From Mycoplasmatota bacterium (GTDB lineage Bacteria; Bacillota_I; Bacilli_A; Acholeplasmatales; Acholeplasmataceae), in NCBI GenBank assembly GCA_024650045.1, contig JANKMU010000001.1, forward strand, positions 1 through 64,000: a DNA stretch of 64,000 nucleotides, written 5' to 3'. Shown here one piece after another: positions 45,241-54,219 of the stretch. Positions within the stretch are counted from its first letter, which is position 1. Every line of letters begins with the position of its first letter. The position numbers and the translations under genes are program-made. The notes under the pieces were generated by a model that saw only the letters and a list, made by a program, of their open reading frames with translations, ran no database searches and had not been told where the DNA came from.

Positions 45241-46228
45241 AGTAATAGAGTATTTCAAAAATAAAATACAGAATATTATGGATTATTTTGGCAATCCAGT
45301 TGTTAATATGAGAAGAAAAAGAAAGCTTCAACATATTGCGATGGTGACTGTTCGATCAATATTACTGATTGGTTTATGTTTTGTTATTTTATTCCCAACA
45401 ATTCAACAGATTTTACAAGCACTACGTGCACCAGAAGATGTTAATAATCCTGCAGTTATTTGGATACCCGAAAATTGGTCATTATTAAATATTAAAATTG
45501 CAGCATTGGTTTTGGATTATAAAAATGCTTTGATTAATACGGTGAAACTAAGTTTTATATCTATGATTCTTCAAATAGCATCTACAGCACTTGCTGGTTA
45601 TGCATTTTCAAGACTTAGATTTAAGGGCAGTAATATACTATTTATATTTGTTATTTTGACGATTATCGTACCACCTCAAGCTTTATCTCTTGCTCAGTAT
45701 TTCTATTTTAGAGGCATGGGTTTATTAGGTAAAGAGGGATCTATTTATTTAATGAGTGGTTTAGGTATGGGTATTCGTTCTGGTATATTTATTTATATTT
45801 TTAGAAGCTTCTTTAGAGGGCTTCCAAAGGAACTAGAAGAATCAGCTATTATTGATGGAGCTAGTGTATTTAGAACATTTTGGAGCGTTATGCTTCCAAA
45901 TGCAAGAGGTGCAATTGTAACGGTTGGATTATTCGCATTTGTATGGCAATGGAATGATGCCTATTATGTTAAGATTTTTGAAGTTAGTACTGCGAGCTTC
46001 CCGTTGTTAACGATGAGATTATTGAATGCTGCTGAAGGGATGTATGCTTCATTATTCTATACCGGAGCATTAAATCTTATTGGTCAAGATGTTTGGGCGA
46101 ATCCAGTATTCCTTGCGTTAATTTCAAATGTTGCAGCATTACTGATGATGTTACCATTATTGATTATGTATTTATTTGTTCAAAAATCATTTGTTGAATC
46201 TATTGAGAGAACAGGTATTGTTGGATAG
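45230..46228 (+). CDS. Sugar ABC transporter permease, second pair, subunit 2
   Basis: 332 residues, six membrane helices, EAA loop EESAIIDGASVFRTFWSVMLP. ATG 45230 with attggagag upstream; it overlaps subunit 1 by 11 bases. It belongs to the MalG/UgpE type. No ATPase gene accompanies this pair either. Confidence 0.9.
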   Translation: MKTKVIEYFKNKIQNIMDYFGNPVVNMRRKRKLQHIAMVTVRSILLIGLCFVILFPTIQQILQALRAPEDVNNPAVIWIPENWSLLNIKIAALVLDYKNALINTVKLSFISMILQIASTALAGYAFSRLRFKGSNILFIFVILTIIVPPQALSLAQYFYFRGMGLLGKEGSIYLMSGLGMGIRSGIFIYIFRSFFRGLPKELEESAIIDGASVFRTFWSVMLPNARGAIVTVGLFAFVWQWNDAYYVKIFEVSTASFPLLTMRLLNAAEGMYASLFYTGALNLIGQDVWANPVFLALISNVAALLMMLPLLIMYLFVQKSFVESIERTGIVG

Positions 46229-46239
46229 AAGAGGTTGTT

Positions 46240-46881
46240 ATGAAAGTTGAAAGAATGTTGATGCAGAAATTAAATACAATCGCAGATTGGATTATTCGAA
46301 TTGTTGTCATCAACATTATGACGATTATTTTGTCAATCCCTATTATCACAATGTATCCTGCAATGTCAGCTGGATATAACTTATTTAATGATTATGTGAA
46401 TAAAGATGAAGTAAATATATTTAAAGGTTATTTTGGTTACTTTAAAAAAGATTTATGGAAAAAAATAGTTTTAGGATTCGTTTTTGTATTTGCTGCTAGT
46501 TTAGGATATGCAAATGTAACTTATTATATAGAGTATTTGAAACAAGATAGTGATTGGTTTTATTTAGCTGGATACTACGTTACAATTGTTCTTTTGCTTG
46601 CTGTATTTATAATCACACTATATTCATTTACGGTTATTCGTGTTTATCCTAAGGCAAAATACATGACGATTTATAAACTTTCATTTTATTTAAGTGGTAA
46701 ATATTTCTTAAAAACAATTTTATTAATCATATCAACTGTCTTACCATTTTTAATGCTTTTAGCACCACTAACTGCTGTGATGTTTGTATTTTCTGGTGTT
46801 TCATTAGCCATTTTGATGAATGTTTTATTAACCACTCCAGCAGTAATATATCTTAAGGAACTAGGTGAAAAAAATGTTTAA
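46240..46881 (+). CDS. DUF624 (YesL-family) membrane protein
   Basis: 213 residues with about five membrane helices. The start LNTIADWIIRIVVINIMTII, then PIITMYPAMSAGYNLFNDYV, is typical of DUF624/YesL proteins, which accompany sugar ABC transporters in Bacillota. The function is unknown, possibly transporter assembly or signalling. It overlaps namZ by 8 bases. Confidence 0.8.
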   Translation: MKVERMLMQKLNTIADWIIRIVVINIMTIILSIPIITMYPAMSAGYNLFNDYVNKDEVNIFKGYFGYFKKDLWKKIVLGFVFVFAASLGYANVTYYIEYLKQDSDWFYLAGYYVTIVLLLAVFIITLYSFTVIRVYPKAKYMTIYKLSFYLSGKYFLKTILLIISTVLPFLMLLAPLTAVMFVFSGVSLAILMNVLLTTPAVIYLKELGEKNV

Positions 46882-48016
46882 AGTTGGTATCGAGAATATT
46901 GATCAACATATAGAACTGTTTAAAAATAAACGTGTTGGATTAATTACTAACCCAACAGGTGTAACATCAGATTTTACAACAACAATTGAAGTTTTAGCTA
47001 ACAAAACAAATTTGGTTGCTTTATTTTCACCCGAACATGGTGTAAGAGGAGATCTACAAGCTGGTGTTCATTTGGGTACTTATACAGATGAGAAAACAGG
47101 ATGTATAGTTTATTCGCTATATGGTGAAACTAGAAAACCAACCAAAGAAATGATGGATCAAATAGACATCTTATGTTTTGATATCCAAGATGTTGGAGCA
47201 AGATTTTATACTTATATCTATACGATGGCTTACGCGATGATGGCTTGTAAAGAGTTTGATAAAGAGTTCGTCGTATTTGATCGTCCTAATCCTGTTGGAG
47301 GATTAGATGTTGAAGGTAATATATTGGATATTGAGTATCGATCATTTGTTGGATATTATCCATTAACTCAACGCTATGGATTAACATTGGGAGAACTCTC
47401 AATGATGTATAATCAAGAATTTGAAATAGGATGTAAGTTACATGTTGTTAAGATGGAAGACTGGAGTAGAGCAGATCATTTTAGTGATTTGAATCGTCAT
47501 TGGGTTTTACCATCACCGAATATTCCAACAACAGATACTTTATATGCATATTTAACAACTTGTTATTTCGAAGGAACAAATGTTTCTGAGGGAAGAGGTA
47601 CAGCAAAGCCGTTTTCAATGTTTGGTGCACCGTGGTTGGATGCAGATAAGCTGATTGATGAACTCAAAAAAAGAAGTCTAAAAGGTGTTGAGTTTAGAAA
47701 AGTTTATTTCACTCCAATGTTTTCAAAACATAAGGATGATTTATGCCAAGGGGTTGAACTTTTTGTTACTGATGTGAAAGCATATAAGCCAGTTTCAACT
47801 GGGTATACATTGATTTACTTAATTAGAGATTTGTTTAAAGAGTTTAAGTTCCTAGATCCATATCGACCAGGTGGTAAGCAAATGATTGACTTATTAACTG
47901 GAAGCGATGATATGAAGAATAAAAGATATAGTTTAGATGAAATGCTAGATAAGATTGATAAGGATTCTTTAGAATTTAAGACCAAGAAAGAGAGGTATCA
48001 CCTATATGAAATATGA
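46874..48016 (+). CDS. namZ: Exo-beta-N-acetylmuramidase (DUF1343)
   Basis: 380 residues without signal peptide. DUF1343 marks: KRVGLITNPTGVT, FSPEHGVRGDLQAG, VYSLYGETRKPT, FDIQDVGARFYTYI, DRPNPVGG and GRGTAKPFSMFGAPW. B. subtilis NamZ (YbbC), which is secreted, removes MurNAc from the non-reducing end of wall glycan. The lack of a signal peptide here places the reaction in the cytoplasm, so oligomers must be imported first. ATG 46874 is preferred (aggtg upstream). It overlaps nagZ by 11 bases. Confidence 0.93.
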   Translation: MFKVGIENIDQHIELFKNKRVGLITNPTGVTSDFTTTIEVLANKTNLVALFSPEHGVRGDLQAGVHLGTYTDEKTGCIVYSLYGETRKPTKEMMDQIDILCFDIQDVGARFYTYIYTMAYAMMACKEFDKEFVVFDRPNPVGGLDVEGNILDIEYRSFVGYYPLTQRYGLTLGELSMMYNQEFEIGCKLHVVKMEDWSRADHFSDLNRHWVLPSPNIPTTDTLYAYLTTCYFEGTNVSEGRGTAKPFSMFGAPWLDADKLIDELKKRSLKGVEFRKVYFTPMFSKHKDDLCQGVELFVTDVKAYKPVSTGYTLIYLIRDLFKEFKFLDPYRPGGKQMIDLLTGSDDMKNKRYSLDEMLDKIDKDSLEFKTKKERYHLYEI

Positions 48017-49577
48017 TTTGAATCAATTGACTTTAGAAGAAAAAATAGGTCAACTCTTTATGTTTGGTTTTGACGCATTAGATATTAATGACCACGCTTT
48101 AAAATTGATAAAAGACTATAAAATTGGAAATGTAATCTTATTTGCAAGAAATGTGAAGACTCCAGAGCAAACATTTAAGATGAATCAAAATCTTCAAAAA
48201 TTAGCCTATGATCAAATCGGAATACCAATGTTTATTAGTATCGATCAAGAAGGTGGTATGGTCTCAAGAATTACTAATGGAGCAACATTCTTTCCTGGTG
48301 CAATGACAATAGCAGCAACTAACGATGTCAATAATGCATATTTATGTGGAAAGTTCATGGGCTTAGAATTAAAAAATCTAGGTATCAATATGAACTTTGC
48401 ACCCGTGTTGGATGTTAATAATAATCCAAAGAATCCTGTGATTGGAGTTAGAAGTTTCTCTGATCAAGCTGATATGGTTTCAGATTATGGAGTTGCATTT
48501 ATTGAAGGCTTACAAGAAAATATTATAGCAACTGCGAAACATTTTCCTGGCCATGGAGATACACATGTTGATTCTCACTTAGCACTGCCTAAGGTTGAAT
48601 ATGGTATGGACCGTTTAAATAAAGTTGAACTTGTTCCATTTAAAAAAGCAATCAATCAAGGTGTTCAAGCAATTATGAGTTCACATATTAACTTTCCAGC
48701 ATTAACAGAAAACGGACTTCCTACAACTTTATCTAAAAAATGTATGACCGGTTTCTTAAGAGAAACATTAGGATTTGAAGGATTAATCGTTACAGATGGC
48801 ATGCAAATGAAGGCAATACAAGATAACTACACAACTGTAGGAGCTTCGTTAATGGCAATTGAAGCTGGTGCTAATATTGTTTGTATATGTCACTCAGAAG
48901 AACTTCAAATAAAGGCTGTAGAATACATTAAAGAATCAGTAGAAAATAATAAAGTATCAATCGATATTATTAACGAACGTGTTAGTCGTGTCTTAAGACA
49001 TAAAGAGAAACTAAATGACATAAACTTTAATGCATCATATACATCTATAAAGCATATCGTTGAAAATAATCAAACAAAATCATTTTCATATGATGTAGTT
49101 AAAGATGCATTGACATTAGTTAAAGGAAACCCATTAGAATTGCAAGATTATGCATTATTTATTGGTGTTCGTCCAATCGTTACATCGATTGCTGATGAAT
49201 CTGATGGAGGATATAGCATCACAAGGTTAATTATCAAACAATTACAAAATATTGATACATGGGATATTTCAATTCAACCTACGAAAGAAGATATTGATGG
49301 CATCGTGCAATCTGCAAAGAAGCGCAAACAAGTTGTTTTATGTACATATAATGCAAACATCTACCAAGAGCAAATCGATTTGATTAATAGACTTATTGAG
49401 TTAGATATAGACTTTCATGTTATATCTATGCGTAATCCATATGACATGCATTACGCAAAAAAAATCAAAAATTATGTATGCCTATATGAATATACACCTA
49501 ACTCAATTCAGGTTCTTCTAGAATACTTGAAAGGAGAATTGGTACCAAAAGGTATCATACCTATCGCATATGAATAA
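48006..49577 (+). CDS. nagZ: Beta-N-acetylglucosaminidase, GH3
   Basis: 523 residues, cytoplasmic. The GH3 TIM barrel (1-340) has the NagZ motif KHFPGHGDTHVDSH with catalytic His183 and Asp185 on the acid/base loop, and nucleophile Asp264 in IVTDGMQMKAI. The C-terminal 180 residues are an alpha/beta domain as in Bacillus NagZ. It removes GlcNAc from the non-reducing end; together with NamZ it can shorten a GlcNAc-MurNAc chain one sugar at a time. It overlaps its neighbours on both sides, showing tight coupling. Confidence 0.95.
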   Translation: MKYDLNQLTLEEKIGQLFMFGFDALDINDHALKLIKDYKIGNVILFARNVKTPEQTFKMNQNLQKLAYDQIGIPMFISIDQEGGMVSRITNGATFFPGAMTIAATNDVNNAYLCGKFMGLELKNLGINMNFAPVLDVNNNPKNPVIGVRSFSDQADMVSDYGVAFIEGLQENIIATAKHFPGHGDTHVDSHLALPKVEYGMDRLNKVELVPFKKAINQGVQAIMSSHINFPALTENGLPTTLSKKCMTGFLRETLGFEGLIVTDGMQMKAIQDNYTTVGASLMAIEAGANIVCICHSEELQIKAVEYIKESVENNKVSIDIINERVSRVLRHKEKLNDINFNASYTSIKHIVENNQTKSFSYDVVKDALTLVKGNPLELQDYALFIGVRPIVTSIADESDGGYSITRLIIKQLQNIDTWDISIQPTKEDIDGIVQSAKKRKQVVLCTYNANIYQEQIDLINRLIELDIDFHVISMRNPYDMHYAKKIKNYVCLYEYTPNSIQVLLEYLKGELVPKGIIPIAYE

Positions 49578-50481
49578 ATATATTATAGGTATTGATGGTG
49601 GAGGAACGAAAACATTAGGAGTTCTCTTTGATATCAAAGGAAATGAACTTAATCGAGTTGAATTAGGATTTTCAAATTTCTCAATTGATGAGCATACAGC
49701 AAAAACCAATATTGAAAAAACGATTGAGACACTTATTAAAAATCTAGATCAGGATAGAGAATTGTTCATTCAATTGGGGATTGCAGGATATTCCAAAATT
49801 AAACAAAGCACAGAATTTGTTAAATCATTAGAACAAAAATTTAATGCAACTGTTGATTTAGATTCTGATGCGATGATCGCTTTGTACTCTGTCAAACAAG
49901 ATCAAGATGTAAATGTCATTATGGTCATTGGTGGTACAGGTAGTGTTCTTATGATAAATAATGGAAATCAAGCAAATTTAATTGGTGGATTTGGACATTT
50001 ACTAGGTGATGAAGGATCGGCATATCATCTTTCCATAGCAGCACTGAAAAAGGTTATTGAAGAAAAAGAAAGTAACCAAAGATTAAGTCCTTTATCAGAA
50101 AAAATATTAAAAGAAATCAATGTATTTGATTATCAAGAAATCAAAAATTACGTCTATAACAGAAATAAAAGTGAGATTGCTGCTTTATCTAGATTTGTTG
50201 CTGAGTGTGCAATCGAAAATGATGAGGATGCAATTAATCTACTCATTCAAGAAGGTAGATATTTAGCTAAACAAACAATAAATGCATATCATCGTTTGAT
50301 GAGTAAAGAAAAGATCATTATTGCATTAAGAGGTGGATTTTTACTTAATGCACCTTATGTAAAAGAAACATTAATTAAGGATTTGAATCAAAGTTTAAAG
50401 GATTTCGTAATTGATATGAATCCAACCGAGCCGGTTATTGGAGCATATTATTTAGGTTTTCTAAAACTTTCAAAGGGGTGA
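49570..50481 (+). CDS. BadF-family N-acetylmuramate/N-acetylglucosamine kinase
   Basis: 303 residues, actin-like ATPase fold. The phosphate loop is YIIGIDGGGTKT (Asp9); GGTGSVLMINNG and GFGHLLGDEGSAYHLS are typical of GlcNAc kinases of the BadF/BadG family. Clostridium MurK, of this family, phosphorylates both MurNAc and GlcNAc at C6 and is encoded near murQ. It overlaps nagZ by 8 bases and lies just before murQ, giving the missing kinase step for products of NamZ and NagZ. Confidence 0.87.
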   Translation: MNKYIIGIDGGGTKTLGVLFDIKGNELNRVELGFSNFSIDEHTAKTNIEKTIETLIKNLDQDRELFIQLGIAGYSKIKQSTEFVKSLEQKFNATVDLDSDAMIALYSVKQDQDVNVIMVIGGTGSVLMINNGNQANLIGGFGHLLGDEGSAYHLSIAALKKVIEEKESNQRLSPLSEKILKEINVFDYQEIKNYVYNRNKSEIAALSRFVAECAIENDEDAINLLIQEGRYLAKQTINAYHRLMSKEKIIIALRGGFLLNAPYVKETLIKDLNQSLKDFVIDMNPTEPVIGAYYLGFLKLSKG

Positions 50482-50486
50482 CTAAA

Positions 50487-51395
50487 ATGGTTGATATAAG
50501 CAAAATCAGCACAGAAAAAAGAAATGAAAATACGAAAAACATTGATTTAGTATCCACTACAGAGATATTAAAACTAATCAACAACGAAGACAAAACAGTA
50601 CCATTTGCTGTTGAAAAAGCAATTGATCAGATAACTATTGTTGTTGATCAGGTAACAGAGACGTTTAAAAATGGTGGAAGACTCTTTTATCTCGGTGCGG
50701 GAACTAGTGGAAGATTAGGTGTGCTAGATGCAAGTGAATGCCCACCTACTTTTGGTGTTCCAACAGATTTAGTCATCGGTATTATTGCAGGTGGTGACCA
50801 CGCATTAAGATTTTCCATTGAAGGTGTAGAAGATTCTGATAAACAAGCAGAAAAGGATTTAGAAAAATATAAATTGTCAAAAGATGATTTTGTTATTGGC
50901 ATTGCAGCTAGCGGACGTACACCTTATGCAATCGGTGGTATTGAGTATGCTAATCGTGTGGGATGTAAAACAGGATGTATAACGACATCTGCAGATTCAC
51001 AGATTGCTAAGCTTGCAAAATATCCTATTGAGGCTATTACAGGTGCTGAACCACTAACGGGTTCAACACGTATGAAATCTGGTACTGCACAAAAGTTGAT
51101 TTTAAATATGATTACAACAGCATCAATGGTTAAAATTGGTAAAGTATATGAAAACTTAATGATTGATGTGCAAATGTCAAATGATAAATTAATATCAAGA
51201 GCTCAACGTATCGTTATGGAAGTTACCGGCGTAAGTCAAGAGATTGCAGAAGAATACTTAAAGAAACACAACTCTGTTAAACATGCTATTTTCGGTATTA
51301 TATCTAACATTGAAGATAAAAAGACAATCGAAGAGCTACTCAAAGAACATAACGGAAATATTCGTGAATCTTTAAAAAGCAAAAGAAAAAAATAA
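50487..51395 (+). CDS. murQ: N-acetylmuramic acid 6-phosphate etherase
   Basis: 302 residues, SIS fold. The signature FYLGAGTSGRLGVLDASECP with catalytic Glu84 is diagnostic. It removes D-lactate from MurNAc-6-phosphate, giving GlcNAc-6-phosphate. ATG 50487 (aaaggggtg upstream) is used. It lies between the MurK-like kinase and nagB. The D-lactate set free could feed the lactate dehydrogenase-Etf complex at 13.9-17.3 kb, which is inference. Confidence 0.96.
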   Translation: MVDISKISTEKRNENTKNIDLVSTTEILKLINNEDKTVPFAVEKAIDQITIVVDQVTETFKNGGRLFYLGAGTSGRLGVLDASECPPTFGVPTDLVIGIIAGGDHALRFSIEGVEDSDKQAEKDLEKYKLSKDDFVIGIAASGRTPYAIGGIEYANRVGCKTGCITTSADSQIAKLAKYPIEAITGAEPLTGSTRMKSGTAQKLILNMITTASMVKIGKVYENLMIDVQMSNDKLISRAQRIVMEVTGVSQEIAEEYLKKHNSVKHAIFGIISNIEDKKTIEELLKEHNGNIRESLKSKRKK

Positions 51396-51412
51396 GGTAT
51401 ATGGTGTAAAGC

Positions 51413-52138
51413 ATGAAAATTATGATTTGTAAGGACTACGATGAAGTATCTAAAAAAGCTGCTTCGATAGTGATTAAAGAAATCAAAAAAAATCCAGATC
51501 TCAAGATTGGTCTTGCGACTGGGTCGTCTCCAATAGGTTTATATAAGAATCTTATTGAGGCGTATCAAAAGAATAAAATATCATTTAAGAGTGTTGTTTC
51601 TTACAACCTTGATGAATATATAGGAATAGATAGAAGTCATCCCCAAAGCTACTATTCTTTTATGTATGAAAATTTATTTAAACATATCGATATGAATGAT
51701 GACAATATCCATATTCCTGATAACGATATTGATAGAATTGATCATTTAGCAGAAGACTATAATCAAGTGCTTCATGATAATCAACTTGATATTCAGATTT
51801 TAGGGATTGGAACCAATGGTCATATTGGGTTTAATGAACCAGGTACTCCATTAGGAAACGAAACATTTATTGTTACACTTGATGAGCAAACAAGAATGGA
51901 TAACTCAAGGTTTTTTAATAGTATTGACGAAGTACCTAAGTTTGCTATTACGATGGGTATAAAAAATATTATGTATTCTAAAAAAATTGTACTTATCGCT
52001 TCAGGTAAAGAAAAAGCAAAGGTTATACATAAAATGATTAAAGGTAAAGTTACAAAAAATTTACCAGCATCAATTCTACAACTTCACCCTGATTGCACCG
52101 TCATTATTGATGAGCAAGCAGCAAGTAAATTAAAATAA
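51413..52138 (+). CDS. nagB: Glucosamine-6-phosphate deaminase
   Basis: 241 residues, standard length. GLATGSSPIGLYKNL, SYNLDEYIG (catalytic Asp) and LGIGTNGHIGFNEPG are diagnostic. It turns glucosamine-6-phosphate into fructose-6-phosphate and ammonia, joining wall sugars to glycolysis. No nagA is present in this window, so GlcNAc-6-phosphate deacetylation must be encoded elsewhere. It is the last gene of the long operon; a terminator follows. Confidence 0.96.
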   Translation: MKIMICKDYDEVSKKAASIVIKEIKKNPDLKIGLATGSSPIGLYKNLIEAYQKNKISFKSVVSYNLDEYIGIDRSHPQSYYSFMYENLFKHIDMNDDNIHIPDNDIDRIDHLAEDYNQVLHDNQLDIQILGIGTNGHIGFNEPGTPLGNETFIVTLDEQTRMDNSRFFNSIDEVPKFAITMGIKNIMYSKKIVLIASGKEKAKVIHKMIKGKVTKNLPASILQLHPDCTVIIDEQAASKLK

Positions 52139-52159
52139 AAAAATGGTTGAAAAAGAAGT

Positions 52160-52197
52160 AATTCTGATATCAAAATTGATATGTGAATTATTTTTTT
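52160..52197. terminator. Bidirectional terminator between nagB and the methyltransferase gene
   Basis: aattctgatatcaa at 52160-52173 pairs with ttgatatgtgaatt at 52176-52189 (two mismatched positions in the stem), followed by a T run on the plus strand and T-rich DNA on the minus side. Confidence 0.8.
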
Positions 52198-52769
52198 GCA
52201 CAACCACCAACAAATATTTGCTTTGTTAAATATTGATATTCTCCAATTTGAAATCCATTTTCAACTAAAGAGGATCTAATATCTCTATTTAAATTACATC
52301 CAGATGAAATTTTTCTCCAAACAGGATTGATCCAATTAAAAATTGTTCTTAAAGACTTCTTTTTTGGATGGATATGCTCTATGAATAAGAGTTTACCATC
52401 GTCTTTAAGAACTCTTTTTATTTCTTGTAATCCTTGATTAACATCTTTTACAGTACAAAACACTAAAGTAAAAATGACTGTATCAAATGAAGCGTTTGGG
52501 AAAGGTAAATCTTCTACAGATGTTTTGTTTATTTTAATTTTATTAATTGAGTCATGTTTTTGTACTCGTTTGATTAATCTTTTGTCTATATCAATGTCAG
52601 TAATAACTAATGAATCAATGACGTCAAAATGATATTGCTTAAGATTTAAACCAGTACCACCACCAATTTCTAAAACACTCCCTGATGCCTTAGTTAATAT
52701 GCTTCGCCGAGCCTTGCGTAAAAATCTTTTTTCAAATAAGTACATAAATGAATCATAAAATGAGACCAT
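52188..52769 (-). CDS. Class I SAM-dependent methyltransferase
   Basis: 193 residues. The SAM-binding motif VLEIGGGTGLN (about 33-43), ITDIDIDKR, EDLPFPNASFDTVIF and LKDDGKLLFIEH give a complete Methyltransf_11 fold. The HPKKKSL...NPVWRKISSGCNLNRD stretch resembles UbiE/METTL7-like small-molecule or lipid methyltransferases. aaggaggt lies before the ATG. It stands alone and convergent to nagB. The substrate is unknown. Confidence 0.88.
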   Translation of the reverse strand: MVSFYDSFMYLFEKRFLRKARRSILTKASGSVLEIGGGTGLNLKQYHFDVIDSLVITDIDIDKRLIKRVQKHDSINKIKINKTSVEDLPFPNASFDTVIFTLVFCTVKDVNQGLQEIKRVLKDDGKLLFIEHIHPKKKSLRTIFNWINPVWRKISSGCNLNRDIRSSLVENGFQIGEYQYLTKQIFVGGCAKK

Positions 52770-52971
52770 TATATAATACCTCCTTCATTAGGAATCCTTG
52801 AACCGAGTTATACTTGAGATTAAAAACGTTTTATAAGAATCATTTAATCGTTTTTGATAATGTAACTACCTATTTTGTAACATATCGCCAAAAATATAAG
52901 AATCTTATTGTCTTTAATAAACAATGAAAAAAAGCACTTTACCTATTATAATGGAAATACGAGGTGATACG

Positions 52972-54165
52972 ATGAAATATCTATTTAAGAATGCAAATTT
53001 GGTTCATGAAAATCAAGTTGTAGATCTTTATACAGAAGATAATCAAGTCTTTATCTCAAAAAGCAATGGCAATGAAAAGCAATATGATCAAGTCATTGAC
53101 TTAGAAGGTCGCATTGTAATTCGCGGTTTTAGTGATACGCATATGCATCTTGATAAAGCATTGATTGGTGAAAAAGTTATTAATCATAGCGGTACATTAG
53201 ATGAAGCAATTAAAATCATGACGAAATATAAACCCGAAATGACTGATCAAGACATTGAGGAACGTATGAAACGTGTTATTGATTGGGCTTATGAAAATGG
53301 TACAAGGTTCCTAAGAACTAATATTGATATTGATAAAGGTATTCAACTAAGAAGTTTTAAAATTATTCAAAAGCTTAAGGAACAATACAAAGATACAATG
53401 ATTATTGAAAGCATTGCGTTTCCTCAAGAAGGATTCTTGGATGAAGAAGAAAATTTTAAACTTTTAGAACAAGCATTAAAAGAAGGTGCAGATGTTCTAG
53501 GCGGTATTCCAGCTTTTGATCACGATCCGCAAAAACATCTATCTAGACTCATGGAACTCGCTGTGAAGTACGATGTTGACTTAGATGCTCACATTGATGA
53601 AACAGATGACCCAAATGTCTTAACGATTAAGGATTTAATTAATCTTACAAGAAAACACCATTATGAAGGAAGAGTAACTGCAGCACACTGTTGTTCATTA
53701 GCTGCAAATTTCTCAGAAATTGTAGATCCAATTTTAGAAGATGTTAAGAAGCTGAATATTAATATCGTACCGCTACCAAGTACAAATTTATATTTGCAAG
53801 GTAGACAAGATGTGAAAAACATTAGAAGAGGGATTGCTCCAATTAAAAAAATGATGCATGATTTTGGTATCAATGTTGCAATCGGCTCAGACAATGTGCG
53901 TGATCCATTTAACTGTTTCGGTAATGCCAATCCTTTAGAAACAGCATTGATTGCTGCGCATGGTGCTCATATGGGTGCTACACAAGATTTTAAAGGGTTA
54001 TTCGATGCAGTAAGTGTGAATGGTATGAAGATTATGAAACAAGACTATCATATCAATCAATCGAAATTTTTCGTGGTCGTGGATTCAAAAGATCCAAGAG
54101 ATGCGATAATTTCTCAAAGTAAAGTATTCGGATTTTATGAGTCTGGCAAATTTGTCAAAGATTAA
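52972..54165 (+). CDS. Cytosine deaminase-like amidohydrolase
   Basis: 397 residues. The metal and catalytic residues follow the CodA pattern with nearly the same spacing: His57 and His59 (DTHMHLDKA), His207 and Glu210 (AHIDE), His239 (AAHCCSL) and Asp307 (IGSDNVRDPF). Thus it deaminates or hydrolyses a pyrimidine, triazine or related ring in the cytoplasm; cytosine is only one option. ATG 52972 with gaggtg is the start. Its position beside the PucR-controlled ring-opening operon suggests an upstream step, such as converting an amino-substituted ring to the hydroxy form. Confidence 0.82.
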   Translation: MKYLFKNANLVHENQVVDLYTEDNQVFISKSNGNEKQYDQVIDLEGRIVIRGFSDTHMHLDKALIGEKVINHSGTLDEAIKIMTKYKPEMTDQDIEERMKRVIDWAYENGTRFLRTNIDIDKGIQLRSFKIIQKLKEQYKDTMIIESIAFPQEGFLDEEENFKLLEQALKEGADVLGGIPAFDHDPQKHLSRLMELAVKYDVDLDAHIDETDDPNVLTIKDLINLTRKHHYEGRVTAAHCCSLAANFSEIVDPILEDVKKLNINIVPLPSTNLYLQGRQDVKNIRRGIAPIKKMMHDFGINVAIGSDNVRDPFNCFGNANPLETALIAAHGAHMGATQDFKGLFDAVSVNGMKIMKQDYHINQSKFFVVVDSKDPRDAIISQSKVFGFYESGKFVKD

Positions 54166-54181
54166 ATAGCCCCCCCAGAAA

Positions 54182-54219
54182 AGAGTGACATTGATTTTAT
54201 TTCAATGGCATTCTTTTTT
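54182..54219. terminator. Bidirectional terminator between the amidohydrolase and pucR
   Basis: agagtgacattga at 54182-54194 pairs with tcaatggcattct at 54202-54214 (one G-U pair, one mismatch), followed by a T run; the two flanking genes converge on it. Confidence 0.78.

Noticed and set aside
50470-50490. Recoding of TGA as tryptophan, as in Mycoplasma
   Set aside because: Several genes end in TGA at the expected family length and tryptophan is encoded by TGG throughout, so TGA is a stop.
52924-52971. Longer N-terminus for the CodA-like amidohydrolase from ATG 52924
   Set aside because: The ATG at 52972 has a gaggtg ribosome site and gives the family N-terminus; the extra 16 residues have no support.
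54166-54180. Seven consecutive C residues after the amidohydrolase gene, considered as a phase-variable tract
   Set aside because: It lies after the stop codon and before the terminator, so a length change would not affect a reading frame.
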